Positions 40,920 to 49,657 of a DNA stretch of 64,000 nucleotides are shown one piece after another (the stretch's first letter is position 1; every line of letters begins with the position of its first letter). The position numbers were made by a program, and so were the translations under genes. Source of the stretch: Actinomadura alba (GTDB lineage: Bacteria > Actinomycetota > Actinomycetes > Streptosporangiales > Streptosporangiaceae); assembly GCF_014323705.1 (NCBI RefSeq), contig NZ_JABVEC010000002.1, positions 248,001-312,000 of the forward strand, in the 5' to 3' direction. Under the pieces are notes generated by a model that had not been told where the DNA came from, made no database searches, and worked only from the letters and a program-made list of their open reading frames with translations.

Positions 40920-42611
40920 ATGACTTTGGCTGTTGTTGTCGCGACCGAACCGGTCGAGGCGGCGGCCGCGGGGGGTCCGGCCTCGACGGCGGAATTGCAC
41001 TACGGCGACACCGACCAGGCGCTGCTGCGGCGGCTGCTCGACCAGCTGGCCTCGCTCAACGTACACGACGCCCACGTCATCGCCCGGCCCGAGACCGCGA
41101 CCGCCCTGCGTCATCCGGATGAAGCGGCCGACCCCGGTCATACCGTCGTCGAGTCGTACGACATCGCCATGGACCTGCGAGAGATCGCGCGGCTGGCCGG
41201 TGCGGCGCGAGAACCGGTGCTCATCCTGCACGGCGACCTGGTCATGAGCAACGAGCAGCTGGCCCGCGTGGTGCACGACGCCAAGCCGGGCGCGCTCGCC
41301 CTGGTCGCGGGGCGCCGCCCCGAGGGGGAACCGACCAGGCCGGTCGTGCGCACCAAGGGCGGGCTCGTCGTCTCGGCCGGGTCGCGCCATCACCAGGTCA
41401 CCGACCCCGACGCCGAGTTCCGCGGCGTGCTGCGGCTCGCTCCCAAGGTCGCGGGAGAGCTCGCCGCGGCCGCCAAGAACCTCGCCGATCTCGTCGGCAC
41501 GCTGCCCGAGAGCGAGCCGGTCCGCACGCTGGGGGAGGCCCGGCAGGAGGTCTCCAGGTTCGTCGACAACGAGGCCGTCGCCATCGAGCGGGCGCTGCGC
41601 GAGCGGCCGGCGGCCGGGTCGGCCGACACGGCGCTCGGCGGCACGCCGCCGCGGGGCGACGACGCGCCGGCGCTGCTGCTGGTCGGGCTCGTTCGCTCGG
41701 GCGTGCGGGTGGCGGCGCGGCCGGTCCGCGACCTGGTCTGCGACCGGGTCCTCACGGTCGGCCAGGTGTCCGCGGCACGCGCTGCCGTCGACGCGGTCGA
41801 CGAGGACCGCGTACGCCTGAATGACGCGGTGAAGGGCAACGACGGGTTCTTCACCACCTACGCCGTGAGCACCTATTCGCGGTACATCGCCCGATGGGCG
41901 GCCGGCCGCAAGCTCACGCCGAACATGGTGACGTCCATGTCCATGGCCGTCGCGGTGGTGGCCGCCGTGTGGTTCAGCGAGGGCACCCGCCTTGGGCTGG
42001 TCGTCGGCGGGGTGCTGCTCTACTTCGCCTTCGTCCTCGACTGCGTGGACGGGCAGCTGGCCCGCTACACCCGGCAGTTCAGCACGCTCGGCGCGTGGCT
42101 CGACGCGACGTTCGACCGGGCCAAGGAGTACGTCGTCTACGCCGGGCTGGCGGTGGGCTCCACCGCGGCCGCGGTGGGCACCGCCGCCCACGGCGGCGAC
42201 GTGTGGGTGCTCGCGGTCGCCGCGCTGATCCTGCAGACCGTCCGCCACATGATCGACTTTTCGTTCGAGGCGGCCAGGGTGCGCGCCCCGGCGGCGCCGC
42301 TGCCGGAGGTCCCGCTCACCGACCGAGACGACAGCGTGCTCGATCCGCCGCCTCGGCCGGCCGGCCCGGCCCGCCGGTCCGGTGGCCTCGGCCAGCTGGC
42401 GATGTGGCTGTCCGCGCGCACCGAGAGGATCGGCGGCCTTCGCTGGGCCAAAAAGATCGTGATCCTGCCCATCGGGGAGCGGTTCGCCCTGATAGCGATC
42501 ACCGCCGCCCTGTTCAACGCCAAGGTGACGTTCCTGTCACTGCTGATCTGGGGTTCGCTGGCCACGGCGTACACCCTCACCGGACGAGTTCTGAGGTCCG
42601 TAGCGCGATGA
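40920..42611 (+). CDS. CDP-alcohol phosphotransferase with N-terminal nucleotidyltransferase-like domain
   Basis: 563 aa; ATG 40920 with GGAGAG. Residues 1-260 have the outline of a nucleotidyltransferase (LLDQLASLNVHDAHVIARPE; VLILHGDLVMSNEQLARVV) but lack the glycine-rich NTP loop, so this half may be inactive or substrate-binding. Residues ~320-560 are an integral-membrane CDP-alcohol phosphotransferase with the complete motif: DCVDGQLAR, then G, D and D at standard spacing (GAWLDATFDRAKEY). It would transfer a phospho-alcohol from a CDP donor to a lipid or polyol acceptor in the membrane. First gene of a six-gene coupled operon; stop overlaps the next ATG. Confidence 0.87.
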   Translation: MTLAVVVATEPVEAAAAGGPASTAELHYGDTDQALLRRLLDQLASLNVHDAHVIARPETATALRHPDEAADPGHTVVESYDIAMDLREIARLAGAAREPVLILHGDLVMSNEQLARVVHDAKPGALALVAGRRPEGEPTRPVVRTKGGLVVSAGSRHHQVTDPDAEFRGVLRLAPKVAGELAAAAKNLADLVGTLPESEPVRTLGEARQEVSRFVDNEAVAIERALRERPAAGSADTALGGTPPRGDDAPALLLVGLVRSGVRVAARPVRDLVCDRVLTVGQVSAARAAVDAVDEDRVRLNDAVKGNDGFFTTYAVSTYSRYIARWAAGRKLTPNMVTSMSMAVAVVAAVWFSEGTRLGLVVGGVLLYFAFVLDCVDGQLARYTRQFSTLGAWLDATFDRAKEYVVYAGLAVGSTAAAVGTAAHGGDVWVLAVAALILQTVRHMIDFSFEAARVRAPAAPLPEVPLTDRDDSVLDPPPRPAGPARRSGGLGQLAMWLSARTERIGGLRWAKKIVILPIGERFALIAITAALFNAKVTFLSLLIWGSLATAYTLTGRVLRSVAR

Positions 42612-43264
42612 CCTTCACGATGCCGCGGCGGTCTCCCGCCGCCGACGATTCCGGCCGCTCCGGCCGGCTACAGGTCTACCGGGACGACGGGCCGCTCTGC
42701 GGGTTGCTGGGGCGGCTCGCCCAGGGGCAGCTGCCGCCGTTGCCGGGCGTCCTGGTGGCCGCCGCCGTGACGTTCGTCCTGCTCATCGCCGGTGGCGGCG
42801 AGCAGGCCGGCGTCGCGCTCTTCGCCCCGGTGGCGGCGCTGCTGCTGACCGGACCGGCCTCGACGCACCCGCACGGCGGCCGGCTCGACTGGCTCGTACC
42901 GCCCGTGATCAGGGCGATCGAGTATGGTTACCTCGCCGTACTGGGGTTCGCTCACGACCTGTCGGCACCGCTCATCTACCTGTTGATCGCGGTGCTGGCC
43001 TACCACCACTACGACACCGTTTATCGCACTCGCCAGAAGCTCTTGCCGCAGCAGTGGGTCTTCACGGCCGGTCTCGGCTGGGAAGGCCGCATGCTGATCG
43101 TGGCGGCCGCCGGCCTCGCGGGGATTCTCCCGTTCGCGTACGCCGCACTGGCCGTCTACCTCGGCGTGCTGTTCGGAACCGAGAGCATACGCACCTGGAC
43201 CAAGACCGGGCGCGGCACTGGCGTGATGGTCGACCTCGAGAAAGAGGAGGAAACCGGATCATGA
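42608..43264 (+). CDS. DUF5941-like membrane protein
   Basis: A 218-aa protein with about five hydrophobic helices (GVLVAAAVTFVLLIAGG; ALFAPVAALLLTG; PLIYLLIAVLAYHHYDTVY; MLIVAAAGLAGILPFAYAAL; VYLGVLFG). It begins with a soluble stretch, LQVYRDDGPLCGLLGRLAQG. The pattern fits the DUF5941 family, which in other actinomycetes is associated with CDP-alcohol phosphotransferases (recalled family association, not searched). Overlaps the previous stop and the next start by ATGA on both sides, so it is stoichiometrically coupled. May form a membrane complex with the phosphotransferase. Confidence 0.75.
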   Translation: MTFTMPRRSPAADDSGRSGRLQVYRDDGPLCGLLGRLAQGQLPPLPGVLVAAAVTFVLLIAGGGEQAGVALFAPVAALLLTGPASTHPHGGRLDWLVPPVIRAIEYGYLAVLGFAHDLSAPLIYLLIAVLAYHHYDTVYRTRQKLLPQQWVFTAGLGWEGRMLIVAAAGLAGILPFAYAALAVYLGVLFGTESIRTWTKTGRGTGVMVDLEKEEETGS

Positions 43265-44079
43265 TCGGCATGGTGCTCGCAGCCGGTGCGGGACGAAGGC
43301 TGCGCCCGTACACGGAAACACTGCCCAAGGCACTGGTCCCCGTCAGCCCTGACCCGGCCGACGACACCACGATCCTCGACATAGCCCTGAACAACCTCAG
43401 CGAGGTGGGGCTGACCGACGTGGTGATCGTGGTCGGCTACCGCGCGAACGCGGTCGAAGAACGCAAGTCCGCTCTGGAGGAGCGGCACGGCGTCTCCCTG
43501 ACCTTGGTGCACAACGACAAGGCCGAGGAGTGGAACAACGCCTACTCCATGTGGCTGGCTCGCGACCACTTCACCCAGGGTGTCCTGATGGTGAACGGCG
43601 ACACGGTCCATCCGGTGAGTGTCGAGAAGACTCTATTGTCCAGCCGCGGACCGGACATCATCCTGGCGGTGGACAACGTGAAAACACTGGCTGACGAGGA
43701 GATGAAGGTGACCCTCTCCGAGTCCGGCAGTCTGCATCGGATCACCAAGCTGATGGACCCGGCGCAGGCCCACGGCGAGTACATCGGCGCCACGCTCATC
43801 GAGCCCGCCGCGGCCGGTCCCCTCGCGAGCGCCCTCGAGGCCACCTGGAAGCGGGACCCCGACCTGTACTACGAGGACGGCTACCAGGAGCTCGTGAACC
43901 GAGGCGGCCTCATCTCGGTGGCCCCCATCGGTGCCGTCGACTGGGTCGAGGTGGACAACCACGACGACCTGGAGAAGGCCCGTCGCATCGTGGGCAGCGC
44001 CCTGAGCGATCCGCTCCGTTCGTACACGAAGCTCGGCGACGCACCGTCGACCGGCGCGGCGCAGCGCCAGGGACACTGA
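43261..44079 (+). CDS. NTP-transferase family nucleotidyltransferase (sugar- or polyol-phosphate)
   Basis: 272 aa with an intact N-terminal NTP loop, MIGMVLAAGAGRRLRPYTETL, and PKALVPV. It also has NGDTVHP (metal Asp) and a C-terminal VEVDNHDDLEKAR with the second metal Asp. The sequence resembles CTP-dependent members such as choline- or inositol-phosphate cytidylyltransferases as well as sugar-1-phosphate transferases; the region VHNDKAEEWNNAYSMWLAR is typical of the LicC/IPCT-like branch. It should produce the activated donor for one of the CDP-alcohol phosphotransferases in this operon. ATGA overlap upstream and a 1-nt overlap with the next gene. Confidence 0.85.
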   Translation: MIGMVLAAGAGRRLRPYTETLPKALVPVSPDPADDTTILDIALNNLSEVGLTDVVIVVGYRANAVEERKSALEERHGVSLTLVHNDKAEEWNNAYSMWLARDHFTQGVLMVNGDTVHPVSVEKTLLSSRGPDIILAVDNVKTLADEEMKVTLSESGSLHRITKLMDPAQAHGEYIGATLIEPAAAGPLASALEATWKRDPDLYYEDGYQELVNRGGLISVAPIGAVDWVEVDNHDDLEKARRIVGSALSDPLRSYTKLGDAPSTGAAQRQGH

Positions 44080-45152
44080 TGCCGCTCCTCGCGAGGATGC
44101 TCACCGCCCCGCTGTCGATCGACGTGCGGCGAGGCGCCATCGCGGCGCTGGGCGAGCTGCTGGCGGACCGGCGCATCGCCACCGAGGGCAGGGTCGCCGT
44201 CGCCGTCGGCCCCGGCCAGGGCGACCAGATCGCCGAGCACGTGCGGCCGAGCCTGCGGGACTGCGAGATGTTCCAGGTCGAAGGCGCCACGGTCGACGCG
44301 GCCGTCGGGCTCGGCGCGCGGTTGCGCGGCGGGTCGTACGAGGCGGTCGTCGGCATCGGCGGTGGCCGGACAATCGACGCCACCAAGTACGCCGCGACGC
44401 TCGCCGGGATCCCGATGGTGTCGGTCGCGACCAACCTCTCTCACGACGGCATCTGCTCGCCGGTCGCCTCCCTCTCCCACGAGAAGGGCAAGGGCTCGTT
44501 CGGCGTCGCGATGCCGCTCGCGATGATCGTGGACCTTGACTACGTGCGGGCCGCACCGGACCGTCTCGTCCGGGCCGGCATCGGTGACGTGCTCAGCAAC
44601 CTCTCCGCGGTCGACGACTGGGAGCTCGCCGGCCGGGAACGGGGTGAGCCGCTCGACCGGCTGGCGCTGACGCTGGCCCGCAACGCCGCAAACGCGCTGC
44701 TGTTCCATCCCGAGGGCATCGAGTCCGACCGGTTCCTGACCGTGCTCGCCGAGGGACTCGTGATGTCCGGGATGGCGATGTCGTTCGCCGGGTCGTCCCG
44801 GCCGTCCAGCGGCGGCGACCACGAGATCCTGCACGCGATCGACCAGCTCTTCCCCGGCACCGCCAACCACGGCGAGCTCGCCGGCATCGGCGCGGCGTTC
44901 TGCTACCACCTGCGCGTCGCGTTCCTTGACGAGGACCCCGGCCGGCTGGACGAGGTCGTGCGCTCCCTGCGGCGGCACGGCCTGCCCGTGGTGCCCGCCG
45001 ACGTGGGGTTGACCGAGGAGCAGTTCACCGCCGCCGTGCTGCACGCCCCCGGAACGCGGCCGGGCCGCTTCACGGTCCTCGAGCACCTCGACCTCGACGA
45101 GAGCGCCGTCACCAAGACGGTCGGTGACTATGTACGGGAGCACGGACAATAA
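44079..45152 (+). CDS. sn-Glycerol-1-phosphate dehydrogenase-like metal-dependent alcohol dehydrogenase
   Basis: 357 aa of the EgsA/AraM branch of iron-type alcohol dehydrogenases. The NAD(P) loop is VVGIGGGRTIDATKYAA (GGGRTID at 94-100). Metal ligands are Asp123 in NLSHDGICSP and the histidines of GGDHEILHAIDQLF and ANHGELAGIGAAF. EgsA/AraM reduces dihydroxyacetone phosphate to sn-glycerol-1-phosphate, the archaeal-type stereoisomer; related enzymes make other polyol phosphates. It would feed a phosphopolyol to the adjacent nucleotidyltransferase. TGATG overlap with the previous gene; 1 nt to the next. Confidence 0.88.
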   Translation: MPLLARMLTAPLSIDVRRGAIAALGELLADRRIATEGRVAVAVGPGQGDQIAEHVRPSLRDCEMFQVEGATVDAAVGLGARLRGGSYEAVVGIGGGRTIDATKYAATLAGIPMVSVATNLSHDGICSPVASLSHEKGKGSFGVAMPLAMIVDLDYVRAAPDRLVRAGIGDVLSNLSAVDDWELAGRERGEPLDRLALTLARNAANALLFHPEGIESDRFLTVLAEGLVMSGMAMSFAGSSRPSSGGDHEILHAIDQLFPGTANHGELAGIGAAFCYHLRVAFLDEDPGRLDEVVRSLRRHGLPVVPADVGLTEEQFTAAVLHAPGTRPGRFTVLEHLDLDESAVTKTVGDYVREHGQ

Positions 45153-45153
45153 G

Positions 45154-45972
45154 ATGCCTGCGCGCAAAGCCCCTACCGTCGCAGAGGTCCGCGCGGGCGG
45201 CCAGCCGCCGGGCCTGAAAGAGCGCCGCAACGAGGAGCACTGGGCGGGACGCCTCTACATGCGCACGGCGTCGCCCTACTTCTCCTGGTTGTTCCTGCGG
45301 ATCGGGTTCAGCCCGAACCAGCTGACCTATCTAATGATCGTGTGCGGCATGCTCGGCGGCGTGGTGATCGCGCTGTCCTCCTCGGGAACGGCCGGGATCC
45401 TCACCGCCGTCGCCGGCGCGCTGCTCATCCAGGCGTACCTGTTGCTGGACTGCTCCGACGGAGAGGTCGCGAGATACAGCGAGCGGACCTCGATCACCGG
45501 GGTCTACCTGGACCGGATCGGCCACTACATGTCCGAGGTGGCGCTGCTGGTCGGGCTGGGCGTCCGCGCCCAGGGCGGGCTGGAGTCCGGCATCTGGGTC
45601 GAGCTGGGCCTGATCGCCGCCCTCGGTGCGGTGCTCATCAAGGCCGAGACCGACAACGTCGTGGTGGCCCGCGCCAAGTCGGGACTGCCCGCCGAGCCGG
45701 TCACCGGCGACCGGGCGCTGCGGCCCCGGTCGACCGGGCTGGCGCTGGCCCGGCAGACGGCGTCCATGCTGCGGTTCCACCGGATCATCGGTGCCGTGGA
45801 GTTGTCGCTGCTGATTCTGGCCGCCGCGCTGATCGACGTGCTCGTCCTGCATGCCGACGGCGACGACGGCTGGACGGTGACCCGGGTGCTGGCCGTGGCC
45901 GTCGCCGCCGTCGCCGTCGTACAGACCGTGCTGCACTTCGTCAGCATCGTGGCCTCCCGGAGGCTGCGGTGA
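45154..45972 (+). CDS. CDP-alcohol phosphotransferase-like membrane protein with altered motif
   Basis: A 272-aa integral membrane protein of the CDP-alcohol phosphatidyltransferase superfamily. Helices are at ~55-75, 80-97, 125-165 and 215-265. The signature runs Asp99-Cys-Ser-Asp102-Gly, Ala106-Arg107, Gly116, Asp120, but the fourth acidic position (expected Asp124, the proposed catalytic base) is His124 (YLDRIGHYM). The other operon member keeps all four. It may be a specialised enzyme or a non-catalytic partner. Starts 1 nt after the dehydrogenase stop. The stop overlaps the GTG of the glycosyltransferase. Confidence 0.85.
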   Translation: MPARKAPTVAEVRAGGQPPGLKERRNEEHWAGRLYMRTASPYFSWLFLRIGFSPNQLTYLMIVCGMLGGVVIALSSSGTAGILTAVAGALLIQAYLLLDCSDGEVARYSERTSITGVYLDRIGHYMSEVALLVGLGVRAQGGLESGIWVELGLIAALGAVLIKAETDNVVVARAKSGLPAEPVTGDRALRPRSTGLALARQTASMLRFHRIIGAVELSLLILAAALIDVLVLHADGDDGWTVTRVLAVAVAAVAVVQTVLHFVSIVASRRLR

Positions 45973-46925
45973 ACCCTGCTACGGACGGGAACGTCGTGAG
46001 CCGCCCGGACCCCGCTCGTCCCTCGGCCCGCGCCGGTGCGGACGCCATGCTCTCGGTGGTCATCCTGACGATGGGCAACCGGCCCGCCGAACTGGAACGG
46101 GCCGTACGCAGCGCCCTCGAGCAGGAGCACGTCGACATCGAGGTGGTCCTGGTCGCCAACGGCGTGGTGGGCGACTGGCGGCCCGGTGCCGCCGAGGTCT
46201 TCGACGACAAGCGGGTGACGATCGTACGGCTCTCGCAGAACGTCGGCATCCCGGCCGGACGCAACCGGGGCGTCGAGGCGTCGAGCGGCGAGATCATCCT
46301 GTTCCTCGACGACGACGGGTGGTACCGCTCCACCCGGCTCGGCGTCTACCTGCGTGAGCGGTTCAGCGCCGACCCGGCGCTCGGCATCGTCTCCTTCCGG
46401 GTGAAGGACCCCGAGGGCGGGCTGGGCGAGCGCCGCCACGTGCCCCGGCTCAGGGCCGGCGACCCCGACCGGTCCTCGCCGGTGACGACCTTCCTCGGCG
46501 GCGCCTGCGCCATGCGGCGGGTCGCCTTCGACGCGGCCGGCGGGCTGCCCGAGCGGTTCTTCTACGCGCACGAGGAGACCGACCTCGCCTGGCAGGCCAT
46601 CAACGCCGGATACCGGATCGAGTACGACGCGTCCGCGGTGATGTTCCATCCGGCGGTGCTGCCGACCCGGCACGACATGTTCTACCGCTACAACGCGCGC
46701 AATCGGGTGTGGCTCGCCCGCCGCAACCTGCCGTGGCCGATCGCCTTGGTCTATCTCGCCGTGTGGGTGGGCCTCACCGTGCTGCGGGAGCGCAGGCCGG
46801 CGGCGCTCAAGCCCTGGTGCCGCGGCTTCGTCGAGGGCTGGCGCAAGCCGGCCGGCCGGCGCCGCCCCATCAAGTGGCGTACGGCCTGGCGCATGACCCG
46901 CACCGGCCGCCCGCCCATCATCTGA
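45969..46925 (+). CDS. GT2 family glycosyltransferase
   Basis: 318 aa from GTG 45969, with GGAGG at ideal spacing and a GTGA overlap with the upstream stop. GT-A domain: SVVILTMGNRPAELERAV, the nucleotide-sugar DxD site in ILFLDDDGWYR, acceptor-side FLGGACAMRR and the ED-type base FFYAHEETDLAWQ. C-terminal part has one hydrophobic segment (ALVYLAVWVGLTVL) and a strongly basic tail. Rhamnosyl- or galactofuranosyl-type transferases look similar. Last gene of the operon; would decorate or extend the phosphopolyol product. Followed by a hairpin. Confidence 0.88.
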   Translation: MNPATDGNVVSRPDPARPSARAGADAMLSVVILTMGNRPAELERAVRSALEQEHVDIEVVLVANGVVGDWRPGAAEVFDDKRVTIVRLSQNVGIPAGRNRGVEASSGEIILFLDDDGWYRSTRLGVYLRERFSADPALGIVSFRVKDPEGGLGERRHVPRLRAGDPDRSSPVTTFLGGACAMRRVAFDAAGGLPERFFYAHEETDLAWQAINAGYRIEYDASAVMFHPAVLPTRHDMFYRYNARNRVWLARRNLPWPIALVYLAVWVGLTVLRERRPAALKPWCRGFVEGWRKPAGRRRPIKWRTAWRMTRTGRPPII

Positions 46926-46954
46926 CCTCGTGACACGAACCGCCGTGGGCTTTT

Positions 46955-46996
46955 GATCAAGCATCAGAGCATCCCCACGTGCCCGGATGCTTGATC
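46955..46996 (+). terminator. Hairpin after the phosphopolyol operon
   Basis: GATCAAGCATC (46955-46965) pairs perfectly with GATGCTTGATC (46986-46996) with a 20-nt loop, 30 bp after the last stop of the operon. No T-run downstream. Confidence 0.55.
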
Positions 46997-47089
46997 CTCA
47001 TCTCGGGAAGCAGCTGCACGCGGGCCTCCTCCGCGGTCACGCACAACGCCTAAGCTGTATGTTTTCGCCGGTTCCCAGGGAGTCGCTGG

Positions 47090-49444
47090 ATGTCGTCCGC
47101 GGTCAAGGATCAGGAGATCGCCGCAGAGCAGGAACGCGTCGATGTCGCGTACGCCCGGCTTGAGGAGATGCGCGAAGACGCCAAGAACATGATCAAGGAG
47201 GGCTACCGGCAGGCGCAGGCGGGCACCAAGGCCTCGCTGGTCGACCGGGACGCCATGGTCCACCAGGCGGCGCTCCGCGTACAGGCCCTCAACATCGCCG
47301 ACGACGGCCTGGTGTTCGGCCGGCTCGACCTGACCGGCGGCGAGGCCCGCTACGTGGGCCGGGTCGGGGTGCGGACCCGTGACCACGACTCCCTGGTCAT
47401 CGACTGGCGGGCGCCCGCCGCCGAGGCGTTCTACCAGGCCACTCCCGAGGATCCCCGTGAGGTGATCCGGCGGCGGGTGCTGCACTCCCGCGGCGACAGA
47501 GTGATCGACATCGAGGACGACCTGCTCGACCCCGGTGCCGCCGACGGGTTGACCATCGTGGGCGACGGGGCGTTCCTCGCCTCCCTCGCCCGCACCCGCG
47601 AAGGGCCCATGCGCGACATCGTGGCCACCATCCAGCGCGAGCAGGACGAGGTGATCCGCGCCCCGGCCGACGGCACCGTCATCGTGCGCGGCGGTCCCGG
47701 CACGGGCAAGACCGCGGTGGCCCTGCACCGGGTGGCCTACCTGCTGTTCCGTCACCGGCGCCGGTTCGGGTCCCGCGGGGTGCTCATCGTGGGCCCGAAC
47801 CCCCGGTTCACGTCGTACATCAGACGCGTGCTGCCGTCGCTCGGCGAGGGATCGGCGACGCTGCGCTCCCTCGGTGACCTGGTCGAGGGCGTGACGGCCA
47901 CTGCGCACGACACCCCCGAGCTCGCGGCGGTCAAGGGCGCCGGATCGATGGCGCGGGTGCTCCGGCGCGCGGTGACCGACCACCCGCCGGGTGCCGCCGA
48001 CTCGGTGACCGTGGTGCACGCCGGCGTGGTCGTACGGCTGGACAGGTCCAGGCTGGACCGGGTCCGCCAAAACGTGCACCGGCGCAGCCGCGGCAACGTC
48101 AACACCGCGCGCGGGCGGGCCGGCGAACAGCTCGTCGACGCCCTGTGGAACCGGTTCGTGGAGATCGGCGGCCTCTCCGACGCCGCGGGCACCAAGCGCT
48201 CGGAGTTCGCGGCGAACATCCGGGACCAGCGGACCTTCACCGACTTCCTCGCGACGTGGTGGCCGGTCCGCCGTCCGCTCGACGTGCTCCTCTCGCTCGG
48301 CGACGCCCAGCGGCTGTCCAGCGCCGCCGGGCGGGACCTGTCCGGTCACCAGGTCGGGCTGCTCGCCGCGAGCTGGTCCGCCGAAGCGGCGCGGACCTAC
48401 CAGGACGTCGCACTGCTGGACGAGATCGACAACCTGCTGGGGGCGCCGCCGCGGACCTGGGCCGGTGCGAACGAGGACGACGAGGACCCCTACGCCTCCG
48501 ACGGGATCAACATCTTCACGGGTGAGAGGACCGGTTCCGGCCAGCCGGCGATGCGCGAGCTCACCACCACGATCGAGCGAATGGAGCGGGCCCGCCGGGT
48601 CGACGACGGGGTGGAGGAGTCGCGCGAGTACGCGCACATCGTCGTCGACGAGGCCCAGGACCTGTCGCCCATGCAGTGGCGGATGCTCGGCAGGCGCGGC
48701 CGCCAGGCGACGTGGACGGTGGTGGAGGACCCCGCGCAGAGCGCGTGGGAGGACCTCGACGCGTCGCGCCAGGCCATGGATGCGGCGCTCGGCAGTCGCG
48801 CCCGCCGGGACTTCGCCCTGACCACCAACTACCGCAACTCCGTCGAGATCGCCGACGTGGCGGCCCGTGTGCTCACACTCGCCGTTCCGGGCGCCGTACC
48901 GGCACGTGCGGTGCGCGCTTCCGGGTACGAGCCCGCCGTGACGGTGACCGGATCCGGCGACCTCGCCGACGCGGTGCGCGAGGCGGTCACGACGCTGCTC
49001 GACCAGGTCGAGGGAACGATCGGTGTCATCGTCCCGCTCGCGGTGACCGGCCCGGCCGAGGTCGCGGCTTCGGCGGTCACTCCGCAGGCGGACGGGCAGA
49101 TCGCGCTGCCGATCGGCGATCAGCTGCCCCGGTCACAATCACCTGCGGGAACAAGGCCGGGACCACCGGCGGAGTCGCGGCCGGAAACCGCGGCGGCGGC
49201 GTCCGGGCGTGACCGGCGTGCACTCGTGGCCGGATTCCCCGACCGGGTGCAGGTCCTCGACGTACTCGAGGCCAAGGGCCTGGAGTTCGACGCCGCGGTG
49301 ATCGTGGCGCCCGAGGAGGTCGCCGTCCAGTCGCCGAGAGGCTTGCGCACGCTCTACGTCGCGGTATCGCGGGCCACCCAGAGGCTCACCGTTCTCACCG
49401 CCGACCCGCACTGGCGTGACCTGCTCGACCACTCCCCGGCGTGA
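47090..49444 (+). CDS. helD: HelD/HelR-type RNA polymerase-recycling UvrD-like ATPase
   Basis: A 784-aa superfamily 1 ATPase. An N-terminal coiled-coil arm (residues 1-60, EQERVDVAYARLEEMREDAK) is the part that enters the RNA polymerase secondary channel in HelD. Walker A is VRGGPGTGKTAVALHR near 205. The Walker B/motif II is HIVVDEAQDLSPMQWRML, with later motifs TTNYRNS and LYVAVSRATQRLTVL. HelD releases stalled RNA polymerase from DNA; in actinomycetes HelR also displaces rifamycins and confers tolerance. No upstream rifamycin-associated element was found by eye, so drug induction is not supported. ATG 47090. Confidence 0.9.
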   Translation: MSSAVKDQEIAAEQERVDVAYARLEEMREDAKNMIKEGYRQAQAGTKASLVDRDAMVHQAALRVQALNIADDGLVFGRLDLTGGEARYVGRVGVRTRDHDSLVIDWRAPAAEAFYQATPEDPREVIRRRVLHSRGDRVIDIEDDLLDPGAADGLTIVGDGAFLASLARTREGPMRDIVATIQREQDEVIRAPADGTVIVRGGPGTGKTAVALHRVAYLLFRHRRRFGSRGVLIVGPNPRFTSYIRRVLPSLGEGSATLRSLGDLVEGVTATAHDTPELAAVKGAGSMARVLRRAVTDHPPGAADSVTVVHAGVVVRLDRSRLDRVRQNVHRRSRGNVNTARGRAGEQLVDALWNRFVEIGGLSDAAGTKRSEFAANIRDQRTFTDFLATWWPVRRPLDVLLSLGDAQRLSSAAGRDLSGHQVGLLAASWSAEAARTYQDVALLDEIDNLLGAPPRTWAGANEDDEDPYASDGINIFTGERTGSGQPAMRELTTTIERMERARRVDDGVEESREYAHIVVDEAQDLSPMQWRMLGRRGRQATWTVVEDPAQSAWEDLDASRQAMDAALGSRARRDFALTTNYRNSVEIADVAARVLTLAVPGAVPARAVRASGYEPAVTVTGSGDLADAVREAVTTLLDQVEGTIGVIVPLAVTGPAEVAASAVTPQADGQIALPIGDQLPRSQSPAGTRPGPPAESRPETAAAASGRDRRALVAGFPDRVQVLDVLEAKGLEFDAAVIVAPEEVAVQSPRGLRTLYVAVSRATQRLTVLTADPHWRDLLDHSPA

Positions 49445-49657
49445 TGCGTCGAGGTGGAACCAGAGGTCGCGATCAAACACCCGGCGTCGGTTGTGTCGCT
49501 AATCAGTCACACGAAGATCTCACAGTCTCGTTTGTCTGGTAAGTCACGCTAACATCGCCCCGTCAGATATGCGGCAACACATCCCCTCAGTGTGCGAAGC
49601 CCTCTGACACCACGTCAGGCGCTATTGGAGCGCGCCTTCTTCTTACAGGGAACCCCT

